From Chitinophagales bacterium (GTDB taxonomy: Bacteria; Bacteroidota; Bacteroidia; Chitinophagales; Saprospiraceae), in assembly GCA_017303875.1 (NCBI GenBank), contig JAFLBP010000006.1, forward strand, positions 1-64,000: a stretch of DNA of 64,000 bases, written 5' to 3'. Both the position numbers and the translations under genes were made by a program. Below, piece by piece: positions 41,687-51,043 of the stretch; position 1 is the stretch's first letter, and each line of letters opens with the position of its first letter. Below the pieces are notes generated by a model. That model searched no databases. It was not told the DNA's origin and was given only the letters and a program-made list of their open reading frames with translations.

Positions 41687-44134
41687 TCACTTTCGTTTGG
41701 CGGCTTTCTTCGGCGTTGGTACTGCCAGTTCCAGACCAAGGGCGAAATTAAGCACTTCATCCATGGTGCTGACGTAGTGGAAATTCAGATCCTTGATGTA
41801 TTCCGCTTCGATTTCGGCAACGTGTTTGGCGTTTTCCTTGCAGAGCAGCACCTCTTTGATGCCGGCGCGGCGCGCGGCCAGAATTTTCTCCTTGATACCG
41901 CCAACAGGCAACACTTTTCCGCGCAGGGTGATTTCGCCCGTCATGGCTAAGAAAGGCCGGATAGCGCGGCCCGTGTAAGCCGAAGTGATGGCGGTGAGCA
42001 TGGTAACGCCTGCCGAGGGGCCGTCTTTGGGAATGGCGCCTTCGGGCACGTGCACGTGAATATCGGTTTTGTCGAACAGTTCCGGGTCTATGCCCAATTG
42101 CTCGGCATGCGCCTTGATGTAGCTGAGTGCCGTGCTGGCACTTTCTTTCATCACATCGCCGAGGTTGCCGGTCAGTTGCAGGCGGCCACCGCCTTTGTTG
42201 CGGCTCACTTCAATGAACAGAATTTCGCCGCCCACGGCAGTCCAGGCCAAACCAATGGCAACGCCGGGGTTTTGCTGTTCCTGATACACATCCGGGTCGT
42301 ATTTGGTGGGGCCTAATATTTCGTGCAGGTGCTCGGGCTTGATATTTACCTCGTAGAGGTCTTCCATCGCCACCTTTTTAGCCACACTGCGCATGATGGA
42401 GCCGATTTCGCGGTTCAGGCTGCGCACGCCACTTTCGGCGGTATAGCTTTGGATGACGGCCATCAGGGCTTTGTCGCTGATTTTCACCTGCGCGGGTTTC
42501 AGTCCGTGTTCCTTGCGTTGCTCGGGCACGAGGTGGCGCTTGGCGATTTCCACTTTTTCTTCCCGCGAATAGCCGGCTACTTCGATGATTTCCATCCGGT
42601 CGAGCAGGGCCGGCTGAATGGTGGAAAGCGAGTTGGCCGTAGCGATAAACAGTACTTTGGAGAGGTCGAATTCCAGCTCTAAGTAGTTGTCGTGGAAAGT
42701 GGTGTTTTGTTCCGGATCGAGTACTTCCAGCAGTGCGGAAGAAGGGTCGCCGCGAAAATCTTTACCCACTTTATCGATTTCATCGAGGATAAAGACCGGG
42801 TTGCTGGTTTTGGCCTTTTTGATCGACTGAATGATGCGGCCGGGCATGGCGCCAATGTAAGTTTTGCGGTGCCCGCGAATTTCTGCTTCATCGTGCAGGC
42901 CGCCGAGGCTCATGCGCACGTATTTGCGCTTGAGTGCGCGGGCCACGCTGCTGCCAAGGGAGGTTTTACCCACGCCTGGCGGGCCGACGAGGCAAAGAAT
43001 CGGCGCTTTCATATCGCCTTTGAGCTTCAGTACGGCTAAGTGTTCGAGGATACGTTCTTTCACTTTGGAAAGGCCGTAATGGTCTTTATCGAGCACATCT
43101 TTCACCTTTTTAAGGTCGAAAGCGTCTTTGGTGTATTCGCTCCAGGGGAGTTCGAGCAGGTTTTCGAGGTAGGTCAGCTGAATGCCGTATTCGCCCACCT
43201 GCGGGTTCATGCGGCGCAGCTTGTTCAACTCACGCTGGAAAGTTTCCTGCACATTTTTGCTCCATTTTTTCTTGAGCGCCCGAATGATGAGGTTGTTGAT
43301 TTCCTCTTCCTGCGGGTTTTGGCCCAATTCTTCCTGGATGGTTTTGAGTTGCTGGCTGAGGAAATAATCGCGCTGCTGTTTTTCAATATCATTGCGCACT
43401 TTCGACTCGATCTGGTCTTTCAGTTCGAGGAGTTGCAGCTCCGAATCCATGTGCTGCAGGATGGCGCTTGCCTTTTCCCGCAGGTTATTGATTTCAAGAA
43501 TATCCTGCTTGTCGCTCAGTTTGATACCGAGGTTGGAGGAAATAAAATTGAGCAGGAAATTATCATTCTGAATATTGCGCAGCATGACCACCGCTTCCGA
43601 GGGGATTTGCGGCGACAACTCGATAATTTGCTTGGCGGCATCGCGGACGCTGCTGAGCATGGCGCGGAATTCGAGCTTGTTTTTGGGCTGCTCGTATTCC
43701 ATGGTGCTGATTTCGCCGAGCATGTAGGGATCTTCGGTCACCATCTCGTCGAGGTGAAAACGCTTGCGTCCCTGCAGGATGGCCGTGGTAGAGCCGTCGG
43801 GCATTTTCAGCAATTTCAGGATGCGGGCGATGGTGCCGACACGGTAGAGATCGCGGGCGGTGGGGTTTTCAATTTTGACGTCTTTTTGCGACAAAACACC
43901 GATGAAGCGATTGTCTTCATAGGCTTTTTGTACGGCGCGAATACTTTTATCGCGGCCTACGGTAATGGGCGTGACAATGCCGGGAAAAAGCACTGTATTT
44001 TTAAGCGGCAGAATGGGCATCCGGGTAGGAAACACCTCGTCCTGACGCGCCTCTTCGTCTTCTTCAAGTGAAAAAAGCGGGACAAAATCAGGTTCGTCGT
44101 CCGTCTGTTGCATATTGATCCAATTTTCAAACAT
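41687..44134 (-). CDS. lon: ATP-dependent protease Lon
   Basis: An 815-residue cytosolic AAA+ protease that degrades damaged and short-lived regulatory proteins. The substrate-binding domain (residues 38-240) begins MPILPLKNTVLFPGIVTPI. The ATPase has Walker A LVGPPGVGKTSLG and Walker B VFILDEIDKVG. The serine-lysine protease domain holds Ser in PKDGPSAGVTM and Lys in GGIKEKILAARRAGI. The basic tail KKAAKRK is a normal feature. A start at 44113 is possible. The gene is monocistronic; 240 bp upstream contain no other gene. Confidence 0.96.
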   Translation of the reverse strand: MFENWINMQQTDDEPDFVPLFSLEEDEEARQDEVFPTRMPILPLKNTVLFPGIVTPITVGRDKSIRAVQKAYEDNRFIGVLSQKDVKIENPTARDLYRVGTIARILKLLKMPDGSTTAILQGRKRFHLDEMVTEDPYMLGEISTMEYEQPKNKLEFRAMLSSVRDAAKQIIELSPQIPSEAVVMLRNIQNDNFLLNFISSNLGIKLSDKQDILEINNLREKASAILQHMDSELQLLELKDQIESKVRNDIEKQQRDYFLSQQLKTIQEELGQNPQEEEINNLIIRALKKKWSKNVQETFQRELNKLRRMNPQVGEYGIQLTYLENLLELPWSEYTKDAFDLKKVKDVLDKDHYGLSKVKERILEHLAVLKLKGDMKAPILCLVGPPGVGKTSLGSSVARALKRKYVRMSLGGLHDEAEIRGHRKTYIGAMPGRIIQSIKKAKTSNPVFILDEIDKVGKDFRGDPSSALLEVLDPEQNTTFHDNYLELEFDLSKVLFIATANSLSTIQPALLDRMEIIEVAGYSREEKVEIAKRHLVPEQRKEHGLKPAQVKISDKALMAVIQSYTAESGVRSLNREIGSIMRSVAKKVAMEDLYEVNIKPEHLHEILGPTKYDPDVYQEQQNPGVAIGLAWTAVGGEILFIEVSRNKGGGRLQLTGNLGDVMKESASTALSYIKAHAEQLGIDPELFDKTDIHVHVPEGAIPKDGPSAGVTMLTAITSAYTGRAIRPFLAMTGEITLRGKVLPVGGIKEKILAARRAGIKEVLLCKENAKHVAEIEAEYIKDLNFHYVSTMDEVLNFALGLELAVPTPKKAAKRK

Positions 44135-44373
44135 ACCTCAAAAGCTGTGCGTGAAACGCCTGAATGTTATGTTATAAGCTCCAGACGCAGTGCAATAATA
44201 AAGGCAAACTTCCGGATTTATACCGGATGACTTAGCAAAAAAAGCAAATATGTCAATCTGACAGCAAAATACTGCTCTATGCTACGCCTATGCCCTTGGC
44301 AAATAACCTGCCATTGCCATTTCGGGAAGGATTTGGCAGAAAAAACCAAAGCGGACACGACAAAACGTCAGGA
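44135..44373. other. Intergenic region upstream of lon, no gene seen
   Basis: AT-rich spacer between two minus-strand genes. It should contain the lon promoter; CATATTTG on the minus strand near 44245 is one mismatch from TAnnTTTG. A short palindrome TCCGGATTTATACCGGA lies at 44211-44227. No RNA gene was recognised. Confidence 0.4.
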
Positions 44374-45411
44374 TCAGCTCAGGGGCAAAAATTTTGGCTG
44401 GTTTGCTTCCGGCTCAAAAACAATTGGCTCCGCGTGCAGGGTTTCGCCATTGGCTACTTTTTCGTAGTAATGCAGGTAAGCCTGCGCCATGCGTTGCGCG
44501 CTGAAATTGGCCACGGCATATTCGTGGCAGCGGCGGCGATCGTATTGGTCTGCCTCGCGGATGGCTTCCACGATTTCGGCTTTTTTATTCGACAAAAAAC
44601 CAAATTCAGAATGTACAGCTTCTACCCAGCCGCTCCACTGCCGGTTGGCACTGCCGGCATTACTGCCCAGCAATTCCGGAAGGGAGCCGTAGGGCGTACC
44701 AAAAACGGGACAGCCGAAAAACAGACTTTCCACAATGGCCAATCCGAAGGGTTCATGCCATAAAACCGGGAAAACAAGTCCTTTGGAGGCCTGAATAATG
44801 GCGTTTTTGCCATCGCCGCCCAACATGCCGTGAAAGCGCACATTGGGTGAAATGGTGATGCGCAGGCCCATGCGGAAATTGACCCGCGAGCCGCCGATCA
44901 CGTGCAGGCGTTCGTCGGCCTGTGTAGCCAGATCAATGGCGCCGCGCACATTTTTTACCCGCCAGGCCGCATTGGCCAAGAAGTGAAAATACTGCCTGCG
45001 GTTGTCGAGCATGGGCGTGCCGTAGTCGTCGGGATCGATGCCGTTGTGCACAAAAGCGCTGCCGCCATGCCGGTAAGCGTGGTTGCGCGAAACCCAAACC
45101 GTATTGGGGTGAAAGGTTTTGGCTTCGTTGCTGTTGCCGTGTACGGTAAAAAGCACGGGCCGGTCGAGCGGCTCCCGAACTTCAAAGTGAAAATGCGCCA
45201 CATCCACCGAATCGGGAATTTGTTGGGCGAGCGGTTTTTTATCGTCGAGCGACAGGACTTCAGCGAAAGGGCAGGTAGAGCCTTTTTTTACCAAATAGAC
45301 CACTTCGTGGCCCATTTGCACAAGGGCTTTGCCCAGCCACCAGATGACGCGCTCTGTTCCGCCGTACGCATGCACGGGGATGGTGGTGTTATTGGCCAGG
45401 AGAATTTTCAT
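44374..45411 (-). CDS. Glycosyltransferase family 4 protein
   Basis: A 345-residue GT-B fold enzyme. It begins MKILLANNTTIPVHAYGGTE with the glycine-rich acceptor loop AYGGTERVIWWLGKAL. In the C-terminal half HEPFGLAIVESLFFGCPVFG holds the EX7E motif that binds the nucleotide-sugar, and SLPELLGSNAGSANR lies near the end. The N-terminal 16 residues of the longer frame are dropped because MKILLANN is the usual first strand. Donor and acceptor are unknown; it may act in glycan or glycolipid synthesis. It is divergent from the AMP nucleosidase gene. Confidence 0.88.
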   Translation of the reverse strand: MKILLANNTTIPVHAYGGTERVIWWLGKALVQMGHEVVYLVKKGSTCPFAEVLSLDDKKPLAQQIPDSVDVAHFHFEVREPLDRPVLFTVHGNSNEAKTFHPNTVWVSRNHAYRHGGSAFVHNGIDPDDYGTPMLDNRRQYFHFLANAAWRVKNVRGAIDLATQADERLHVIGGSRVNFRMGLRITISPNVRFHGMLGGDGKNAIIQASKGLVFPVLWHEPFGLAIVESLFFGCPVFGTPYGSLPELLGSNAGSANRQWSGWVEAVHSEFGFLSNKKAEIVEAIREADQYDRRRCHEYAVANFSAQRMAQAYLHYYEKVANGETLHAEPIVFEPEANQPKFLPLS

Positions 45412-45484
45412 TCGTTCATAGTCGTAGCGATGCAAATGTCTGTAAAGCCTGAAACCCACCCAAGAAAAGCCGCTATAATTTCCA

Positions 45485-45492
45485 TAACTTTG
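45485..45492 (+). promoter_or_regulatory. -7 promoter element of the AMP nucleosidase gene
   Basis: TAACTTTG matches TAnnTTTG exactly and lies 20 bp upstream of ATG 45513. Confidence 0.6.
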
Positions 45493-45512
45493 CGCGCCAA
45501 AATGACAATCGT

Positions 45513-46364
45513 ATGAAAGAACAACCTTTGCACCTCGATTCCGAGACCATCGAGCGCTTTAAAGCGGAAAGTTTTGAAAAGGAAAAGGCCACTAAAGAGA
45601 GAATGGTCAAAGACTGGCTGCCTCGTTACACCGGAATGTCGCTGGAAAAATTTGGCGAGTATATCCTTTTGGTTAATTTTGCCAACTACGTCCGCATGTT
45701 TGCCGACATGCACGACGTGCCCGTATACGGCGCCGACCGCCCCATGCAGGCCGCAACCGCCGAAAACATCACCATCATCAATTTCGGAATCGGAAGCCCC
45801 AACGCTGGCCTGATTATCGACTTGCTGGAAGCCATTCACCCCAAAGCCGTCCTTTTCCTCGGTAAATGCGGCGGACTGCGCACCGGCAAAAACCAGATCG
45901 GCGACCTTATCCTCCCCATCGCAGCCATCCGCGGGGAAGGAACCAGTAATGACTACCTGCCCGCCGAAGTGCCCGCACTGCCTGCTTTCGCCCTGCAAAA
46001 AGCCGTGTCGACTACCATCCGCGATTTCGACTGCGACTATTGGACCGGCGTGGTGTACACCACCAACAAACGCGTCTGGGAACACCGCGAAGATTTCAAA
46101 GAAAACCTCCGCAACCTCCGCTGCCACGCCATTGATATGGAAACGGCAACTATTTTTATAGCAGCTTTCAAAAATCACATGCCCGCCGGCGCACTCCTGC
46201 TCGTGAGCGATATGCCCATGACCCACGACGGCATCAAAACCGAAGCCAGCGATAAAGTGGTCACCACCAACTTCGCCGAACGCCACCTCAATATCGGGAT
46301 TGAATCACTGAAACAGCTGATTAACCGCGGCCAAACCGTGAAGCACCTGAAATTTGAAATGTAA
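45513..46364 (+). CDS. amn: AMP nucleosidase
   Basis: A 283-residue enzyme of the purine nucleoside phosphorylase fold that splits AMP into adenine and ribose 5-phosphate, helping control adenylate levels. The sequence matches the short Bacteroidota form: VKDWLPRYTGMSLEKFGEYI, INFGIGSPNAGLIIDLL, VLFLGKCGGLRTGKNQIGDL and ATRGEGTS-like IRGEGTSNDYLP. The active-site Glu/Asp region is AIDMETATIF and the C-terminal acid is in LLVSDMPM. It is likely transcribed with fabG, which starts 30 bp later. Confidence 0.9.
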   Translation: MKEQPLHLDSETIERFKAESFEKEKATKERMVKDWLPRYTGMSLEKFGEYILLVNFANYVRMFADMHDVPVYGADRPMQAATAENITIINFGIGSPNAGLIIDLLEAIHPKAVLFLGKCGGLRTGKNQIGDLILPIAAIRGEGTSNDYLPAEVPALPAFALQKAVSTTIRDFDCDYWTGVVYTTNKRVWEHREDFKENLRNLRCHAIDMETATIFIAAFKNHMPAGALLLVSDMPMTHDGIKTEASDKVVTTNFAERHLNIGIESLKQLINRGQTVKHLKFEM

Positions 46365-46394
46365 CAACAAGACGTAACCTACCTACCCTTTCTC

Positions 46395-47135
46395 ATGCAA
46401 CTACTCGAAGGAAAAATTGCCCTCATCACGGGCGGCTCCCGCGGTATCGGGGAAGCCATTGTACGCAAATTCGCGGCACACGGCGCTACCGTTGCCTTTA
46501 CCTACGTATCGGAAGGCTCTGCCGCCCGCGCCCAACAACTCGCCGCCGAACTCGGCAACAATGCCAAAGCCTATCGCAGCGACGCAGGCGACTACGCACA
46601 AGCCGAAGCGCTGATAAATGAAGTGGTCAAGGATTTTGGCCGCATAGACGTACTCATCAACAACGCCGGTATTACCCGCGATACCCTGATGCTGCGCATG
46701 AGCGAACAACAGTGGGATGAGGTTATCCAAACCAACCTCAAATCGGTGTTCAACCTCACTAAACATGCGCTCAAACCCATGCTCCGCTCCGGCGGCTGCA
46801 TCATCAATATGAGTTCCGTCGTAGGGGTGTTCGGCCAGGCCGGACAAGCCAACTACGCCGCCTCCAAAGCCGGCATCCACGGTTTTACCAAATCCATTGC
46901 TAAAGAATACGGTACCCGCGGCGTGCGCTGCAACGCCATCGCACCGGGCTTTATCGCCACTGAAATGACCGCCGTACTCGACGAAAAAACCAAGGAAGGC
47001 TACCTGAGCGCCATCCCGCTCAAACGCCTCGGCAGCGGCGACGACGTGGCCAACGCCTGCGTTTTCCTCGCCTCCGAAATGGGCGGCTACATCACCGGCC
47101 AGGTCCTTTCCGTCTGCGGCGGATTAAACGTTTGA
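46395..47135 (+). CDS. fabG: 3-oxoacyl-ACP reductase
   Basis: A 246-residue NADPH-dependent short-chain dehydrogenase that reduces 3-oxoacyl-ACP in fatty acid synthesis. The Rossmann motif is ITGGSRGIGEAIV. The catalytic residues appear as Asn in VLINNAGITRD, Ser in NMSSVVGVFG and Tyr/Lys in NYAASKAGIHG. PGFIATEMT and the C-terminal GQVLSVCGGLNV are diagnostic of FabG. No other fatty-acid genes are adjacent. Confidence 0.95.
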   Translation: MQLLEGKIALITGGSRGIGEAIVRKFAAHGATVAFTYVSEGSAARAQQLAAELGNNAKAYRSDAGDYAQAEALINEVVKDFGRIDVLINNAGITRDTLMLRMSEQQWDEVIQTNLKSVFNLTKHALKPMLRSGGCIINMSSVVGVFGQAGQANYAASKAGIHGFTKSIAKEYGTRGVRCNAIAPGFIATEMTAVLDEKTKEGYLSAIPLKRLGSGDDVANACVFLASEMGGYITGQVLSVCGGLNV

Positions 47136-47147
47136 TAGTAGCAATGG

Positions 47148-47250
47148 ATGGTGTTTTAGTGTTTTGGTATTTTAGTGTTTTGGTGAGTCGCCACGTATGG
47201 TGCTGCTCTACAATACTAAAACACTAAAACACTAAAACACTAAAACACCT
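47148..47250. repeat. ACACTAAAACACT inverted repeat between convergent genes
   Basis: The left arm has GGTGTTTTAGTGTTTTGGTA TTTTAGTGTTTTGG and the right arm several ACTAAAACAC units ending ACACCTGATCC. The motif repeats every 9-10 bp within each arm. It occupies the gap between fabG and the helicase stop codon, as a terminator would. Relatives are at 15319-15349 and 53757-53794. Confidence 0.8.
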
Positions 47251-47257
47251 GATCCAC

Positions 47258-50200
47258 CTACTCGTCCAACTGTAGTTCCGGGCTTTCTTCAAGGGATAAA
47301 AAACGGGAATTGCGTTCGCGATGCAGGCGGCACCAGGGACAATCCGTTTTGCCGCAGCCTGTATTAAATTGTCGGGACTGAATTTTATCCCAGGTATCGC
47401 GGATGAGGGCGCGCATGGTTTCCAGCTCACCGGCGTCAAAAGTGATTTCGACGGTTCTGTAGTTCCCTTTATCATCTGGCTCAAGCCAGGAAACCGCCGT
47501 TTTTTCTACATTTTCCGAATAAATACGGGCATTTTGCAATAACAACGTGTAAAATGCCATTTGTCGCCAATATTCGCCGCCATGCGGATTTTCGGCAGTC
47601 GGCGCGGCGTGTTTTTTAGGTTCAAAACGGCCGGTTTTGTAATCTACAATACGCAAGGTGCCGTTTTCCAACCATTCAATTTTATCCAAAACCCCATTCA
47701 GCGGCACATTGTCGAGCGTTACCCGATCAATGCGGCGCTCCAGCACCACACGGCGCCGCCAGTGCGCCGCCTGCTCCACATAGATGCGGCGCAAATGCTC
47801 TTTGCCATAACGCAGGCGCTGCTCAAAAGCCGTGGCGCCAAAATGCGCGCGCTGCTTTTCCATTTCCGCTTCAAAATATTGCTGTAAAGCCTCCGCGCCC
47901 GGAAACTGCGATTTCGGATCGGCCTTCATGCTCAGGAATACCTGCTGCATGGCCGCGTGCATGGCCTGCCCGAAAATGGAACTATCGCCGGAGGGCATGG
48001 GCACACTCAGCACATTTTCGTAGTAGAAGGCCAAAGGGCAGCGCAGGTAGCGGTTGAGGGCCGTAACGCTCAGACTCATGTCCGACAACACGGCATCCAG
48101 TACGGCCCCCTCCGGCAGGGCCAGCACCGGCACGGGCGGCGTCAGGAGCAGGCTGAGTTGCGTGTCCATCAGGGCATCGATGGTCGGTTTGACATGTTCC
48201 ACTTCCAATCCGGTTTCGCTCAGAAACAGGCTGCCCTGCAGGGCCTTGCCCTGTTCATCCTGCAAAGCATGCGCGATCCAGAGATGACGTTTGGCGCGGG
48301 TGAGCGCCACATAAAACAGGCGGCGACGGGCTTCCTCGCGGTCGACCTCGCCGGAATGGGTAAGCGTGGACGGGAATGCGAAGCGACCGCGTTGGTCGCC
48401 CTTGTTGTTTTCCCAGGCGCTTTCCACCGTATCGAAAATAAACACCGAATCGAACTCCAGGCCCTTGGCGCCATGGGCCGTCAGCAGTTGAATACCCTTG
48501 CCGGTTTCTACGGGTTGCCGGAGTGAGAGCGGCAACCGGTTTTCATCGAGGCGGTTGAGCATATCGAGCAATTCGGCGAGCGAAAAGCGCGGGTTGCGCA
48601 GGCTTTCGGCCTGCACAAATTCCTGAAATGTATGCAAGGCCTGCAAATACCAGGCTTTGTCGGGCTGTTCGAGTGCCCAGGGCAGCAGTCCGGTATGCGT
48701 GAACAGGTAGGGCAGCAGGCGCACGGGCGCTAAGTTGTGAGCGGCTTCCACCCAGTCGCGCGCGAGGCCATTAGCGATGGCTTCGGGCATGCCGTTTTGG
48801 CGGAGCGTTTCGGCGAGCTGTATGCGCCAGGCGCCGGGCTGTTCATTGCGGTCACGTTGTTGCAGGGCGGTTTGAGCCAGCAGCAGCGGGTCGATGCGGA
48901 AAAAAGCGGCGTGCAGGAGGCCGAACAGGCGGTGTTCGCCGCTGAAAGGGCGCTGCGTTTCCTCATAGAGGTATTGCAGCAAATCCCGAAACTGCCGGAT
49001 CAGGCCCTGGTCGAGCAAATTAACCGGGCGGCGGGTCTGGTAGTCGATGCCTTTTTGTTCCAGCAATTGCATCAGGCGTTCGGCCTGTTTGTGCTGGGCG
49101 TAGAGCACCGCAATTTCTTCGGGCGGCACACCGGCCGCGAGGCGCGCTTCGATGCCTTGCAGCAGGGCGCTCAGCTCGTGGAGGCGGTTTTCAAATACCT
49201 GAATTTTGGGAAATGCTGCGGGTTCCGTGCTGTGGGCGCGCAGGTTTTTGTGCAGGGGCGTATCGAGCCGGCCGATCAGGCGCAGCGTGTTGTTTTCAAT
49301 GACCCGGCCCGACAAATCGAGAATAGGCTGCGTGGAGCGGTAATTTTCTTCCAGCACAATAGTCGTCAGGCCCTCGCGGTAGCGCGCGTAAAAGTTGAGC
49401 AGGTTTTCGAGGCGCGCGCCCTGAAATTCGTAGATGCTCTGGTCGTCGTCGCCCACGATAAATACGTTTGGCGTATCCCAGAAATCGAGCAATTGGTTCA
49501 GGAGCTGGTATTGGGCGCCGTTGGTGTCCTGAAATTCATCCACGAGCAGGTACTGGTAGCGTTCCTGGTAGTCGCGCAGGAGCGCTTCATTTTTTTCAAA
49601 GGCGCGGATTACCCAGAGCAGCATATCCTCATAATCATAGAAACCGGCGTTTTCCATGCTGGCGAGGTATTTGGGGTAAAGGTCGGCGGCGGCGCTGAGG
49701 CGCTGCATTTTTTCCTTTTCCTTTTCAATTTGCGCCTGCTTGGGTTCGCCCGCCTTGCCGTGGCGGGTTGTTTTTTTATAAACAAAATCGGGGTTGAGGG
49801 GCAGACTGCGGAGGTAGGCTTCGGTATTTTTGAGCACCTGGCCGGGCGTCCAGCCTTCCTTTTTCATGGTTTGAAAAAGGTGGTGTATGGGTTTTTCAAA
49901 TGTAAAGGCGCGGCGGCGGCCTTCGCGCAGCGGATGTTCGGGCGGCAGTTGTTCGATGAGTTTCCGGATGATGGCGATGCGGTCGAGGTCGCTGACCGGC
50001 TCTAAGTTGCGGCGGCCGAAATACTCCGGATTGTCCTGAATTACGCGGTTGCAAAAGGCGTGGAAGGTGAATACGGGCACGCGCTGCGCCTCGGCACCGA
50101 TGCGGGATTGCAGGCGTTTGCGCATGGCCTGTGCGCCGGCATCGGAGAAAGTGAGGCAGAGAATGTTCTGCGCGCGCGCATCGGTGTCGAGCAGGATTTT

Positions 50201-50359
50201 GCCCACGCGGGCGCTCAGCACATGCGTTTTGCCGGTGCCCGGCCCGGCGAGCACCAATACGGGCCCTTCCACCTGCTCCACGGCCTGGCGTTGGGCGGCG
50301 TTGAGCGTATCGAGAAAGGCGCGGAAGGCGGCGTTGGTATCTTGCAGCGGCGTATTCAT
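47258..50359 (-). CDS. UvrD/AddA-like helicase with C-terminal iron-sulfur PD-(D/E)XK nuclease
   Basis: A 1033-residue superfamily 1A enzyme for DNA repair or recombination. Helicase motifs: LAGPGTGKTHVLSARV (I), LLVDEFQDTNGAQYQ (II), IVGDDDQSIYEFQGAR (III), LTAHGAKGLEFDSVFI (V) and RLFYVALTRAKRHLWI (VI). The C-terminal nuclease has GQAMHAAMQQVF, LDKIEWL and IVDYKTGRFEP (catalytic Asp...DxK). Four cysteines, one in YLRCPLAFYYE and three in GCGKTDCPWC, match the iron-staple of AddB/Cas4-type nucleases. The start at 50359 (MNTPLQDTN) is used because the longer frame is encoded by a dispersed repeat. No AddB partner is adjacent. Confidence 0.9.
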   Translation of the reverse strand: MNTPLQDTNAAFRAFLDTLNAAQRQAVEQVEGPVLVLAGPGTGKTHVLSARVGKILLDTDARAQNILCLTFSDAGAQAMRKRLQSRIGAEAQRVPVFTFHAFCNRVIQDNPEYFGRRNLEPVSDLDRIAIIRKLIEQLPPEHPLREGRRRAFTFEKPIHHLFQTMKKEGWTPGQVLKNTEAYLRSLPLNPDFVYKKTTRHGKAGEPKQAQIEKEKEKMQRLSAAADLYPKYLASMENAGFYDYEDMLLWVIRAFEKNEALLRDYQERYQYLLVDEFQDTNGAQYQLLNQLLDFWDTPNVFIVGDDDQSIYEFQGARLENLLNFYARYREGLTTIVLEENYRSTQPILDLSGRVIENNTLRLIGRLDTPLHKNLRAHSTEPAAFPKIQVFENRLHELSALLQGIEARLAAGVPPEEIAVLYAQHKQAERLMQLLEQKGIDYQTRRPVNLLDQGLIRQFRDLLQYLYEETQRPFSGEHRLFGLLHAAFFRIDPLLLAQTALQQRDRNEQPGAWRIQLAETLRQNGMPEAIANGLARDWVEAAHNLAPVRLLPYLFTHTGLLPWALEQPDKAWYLQALHTFQEFVQAESLRNPRFSLAELLDMLNRLDENRLPLSLRQPVETGKGIQLLTAHGAKGLEFDSVFIFDTVESAWENNKGDQRGRFAFPSTLTHSGEVDREEARRRLFYVALTRAKRHLWIAHALQDEQGKALQGSLFLSETGLEVEHVKPTIDALMDTQLSLLLTPPVPVLALPEGAVLDAVLSDMSLSVTALNRYLRCPLAFYYENVLSVPMPSGDSSIFGQAMHAAMQQVFLSMKADPKSQFPGAEALQQYFEAEMEKQRAHFGATAFEQRLRYGKEHLRRIYVEQAAHWRRRVVLERRIDRVTLDNVPLNGVLDKIEWLENGTLRIVDYKTGRFEPKKHAAPTAENPHGGEYWRQMAFYTLLLQNARIYSENVEKTAVSWLEPDDKGNYRTVEITFDAGELETMRALIRDTWDKIQSRQFNTGCGKTDCPWCRLHRERNSRFLSLEESPELQLDE

Positions 50360-50399
50360 TTCGGGCAAATTGTTGCGGGCTAAAGGTATACCGGGATTT

Positions 50400-50995
50400 G
50401 GAGGGATGAAAGGGTTGGGGGATGAAATTTTGTGAGCGGGGGGCAAGGGGGAATGCGGAATGCGGAATGGGGAATGCGGAATGCGGGTGTACCGAGGATT
50501 GGTTTAAGTGGTACCCAAAGGCTTGTTCAGTATCCTGGGTACGCTTTTGGGTACCGTAGCTCTGAATAGATATGTTTTTTTTTTATTGAAGCCATGTACC
50601 CGACCTCGGAGAGGTCGAATGTTTGTAGCACATTTGATCATAACATTCCCCGACCTCGGAGAGGTCGAACGTTTGTATTGTTTGTTGATTATCAATGGTT
50701 AATATGCTTTTTTCGCCTTGAGGTCAACTCTAAACCCATACAAACATGCGACCTCGCTGAGGTCGGAGAGGGGGGAAATGGTGCTGCTACAAACATGCAA
50801 GCTCTCCGAGCTTGTAGTATGTTCCTGTTTCATAATTGACACTGAAAGTAATCCTTCGTACACCTCTGATGGGGAATGGGGAATGTTGGGGGGATGAAAT
50901 TTTATAGGTGGGGCGTGAGGGGAATGCGGAATGCGGAGTGCGGAATGCGGAATGCGGAATCTTTTGGGGGATGAAATTTTGTAGGCGGGGTGCAA
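50400..50995. repeat. Repeat-dense intergenic region
   Basis: Contains three copies of a GGGGATGAAATTTTGTAGGC GGGG unit (near 50418, 50889 and 50967), each beside GGAATGCGGAAT stretches. A hairpin GGTACCCAAAGGC (50510-50522) pairs with GCTTTTGGGTACC (50543-50555), with one mismatch. Four palindromes of the CGACCTCGGAGAGGTCG type lie at about 50600-50620, 50651-50670, 50744-50766 and 50795-50815, each next to TGTTTGTA or its complement. No gene is supported. Confidence 0.85.
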
Positions 50996-51011
50996 GGGGA
51001 AACAGATTGCT

Positions 51012-51019
51012 TAACTTTG
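51012..51019 (+). promoter_or_regulatory. -7 promoter element of the STAND NTPase gene
   Basis: TAACTTTG, an exact match, 24 bp upstream of ATG 51044. No -33 TTG is found at the usual distance. Confidence 0.55.
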
Positions 51020-51043
51020 GGGCGAAAACCATAATGGACGAAT

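Noticed and set aside
43040..44071. Plus-strand open frame of 343 codons
   Set aside because: Lies opposite the lon gene; Phe-rich composition typical of an antisense shadow.
44290..44763. Plus-strand frame near the lon upstream gap
   Set aside because: Most of it is antisense to the glycosyltransferase C terminus, with no domain or promoter.
48737..50005. Plus-strand open frame of 422 codons
   Set aside because: Antisense to the helicase motifs of the UvrD-like gene. No family resemblance.
50600..50820. Possible CRISPR array
   Set aside because: The palindromic units are only 17-20 bp, vary in sequence and orientation and have uneven spacing; no cas genes are present. Better explained as dispersed palindromes.
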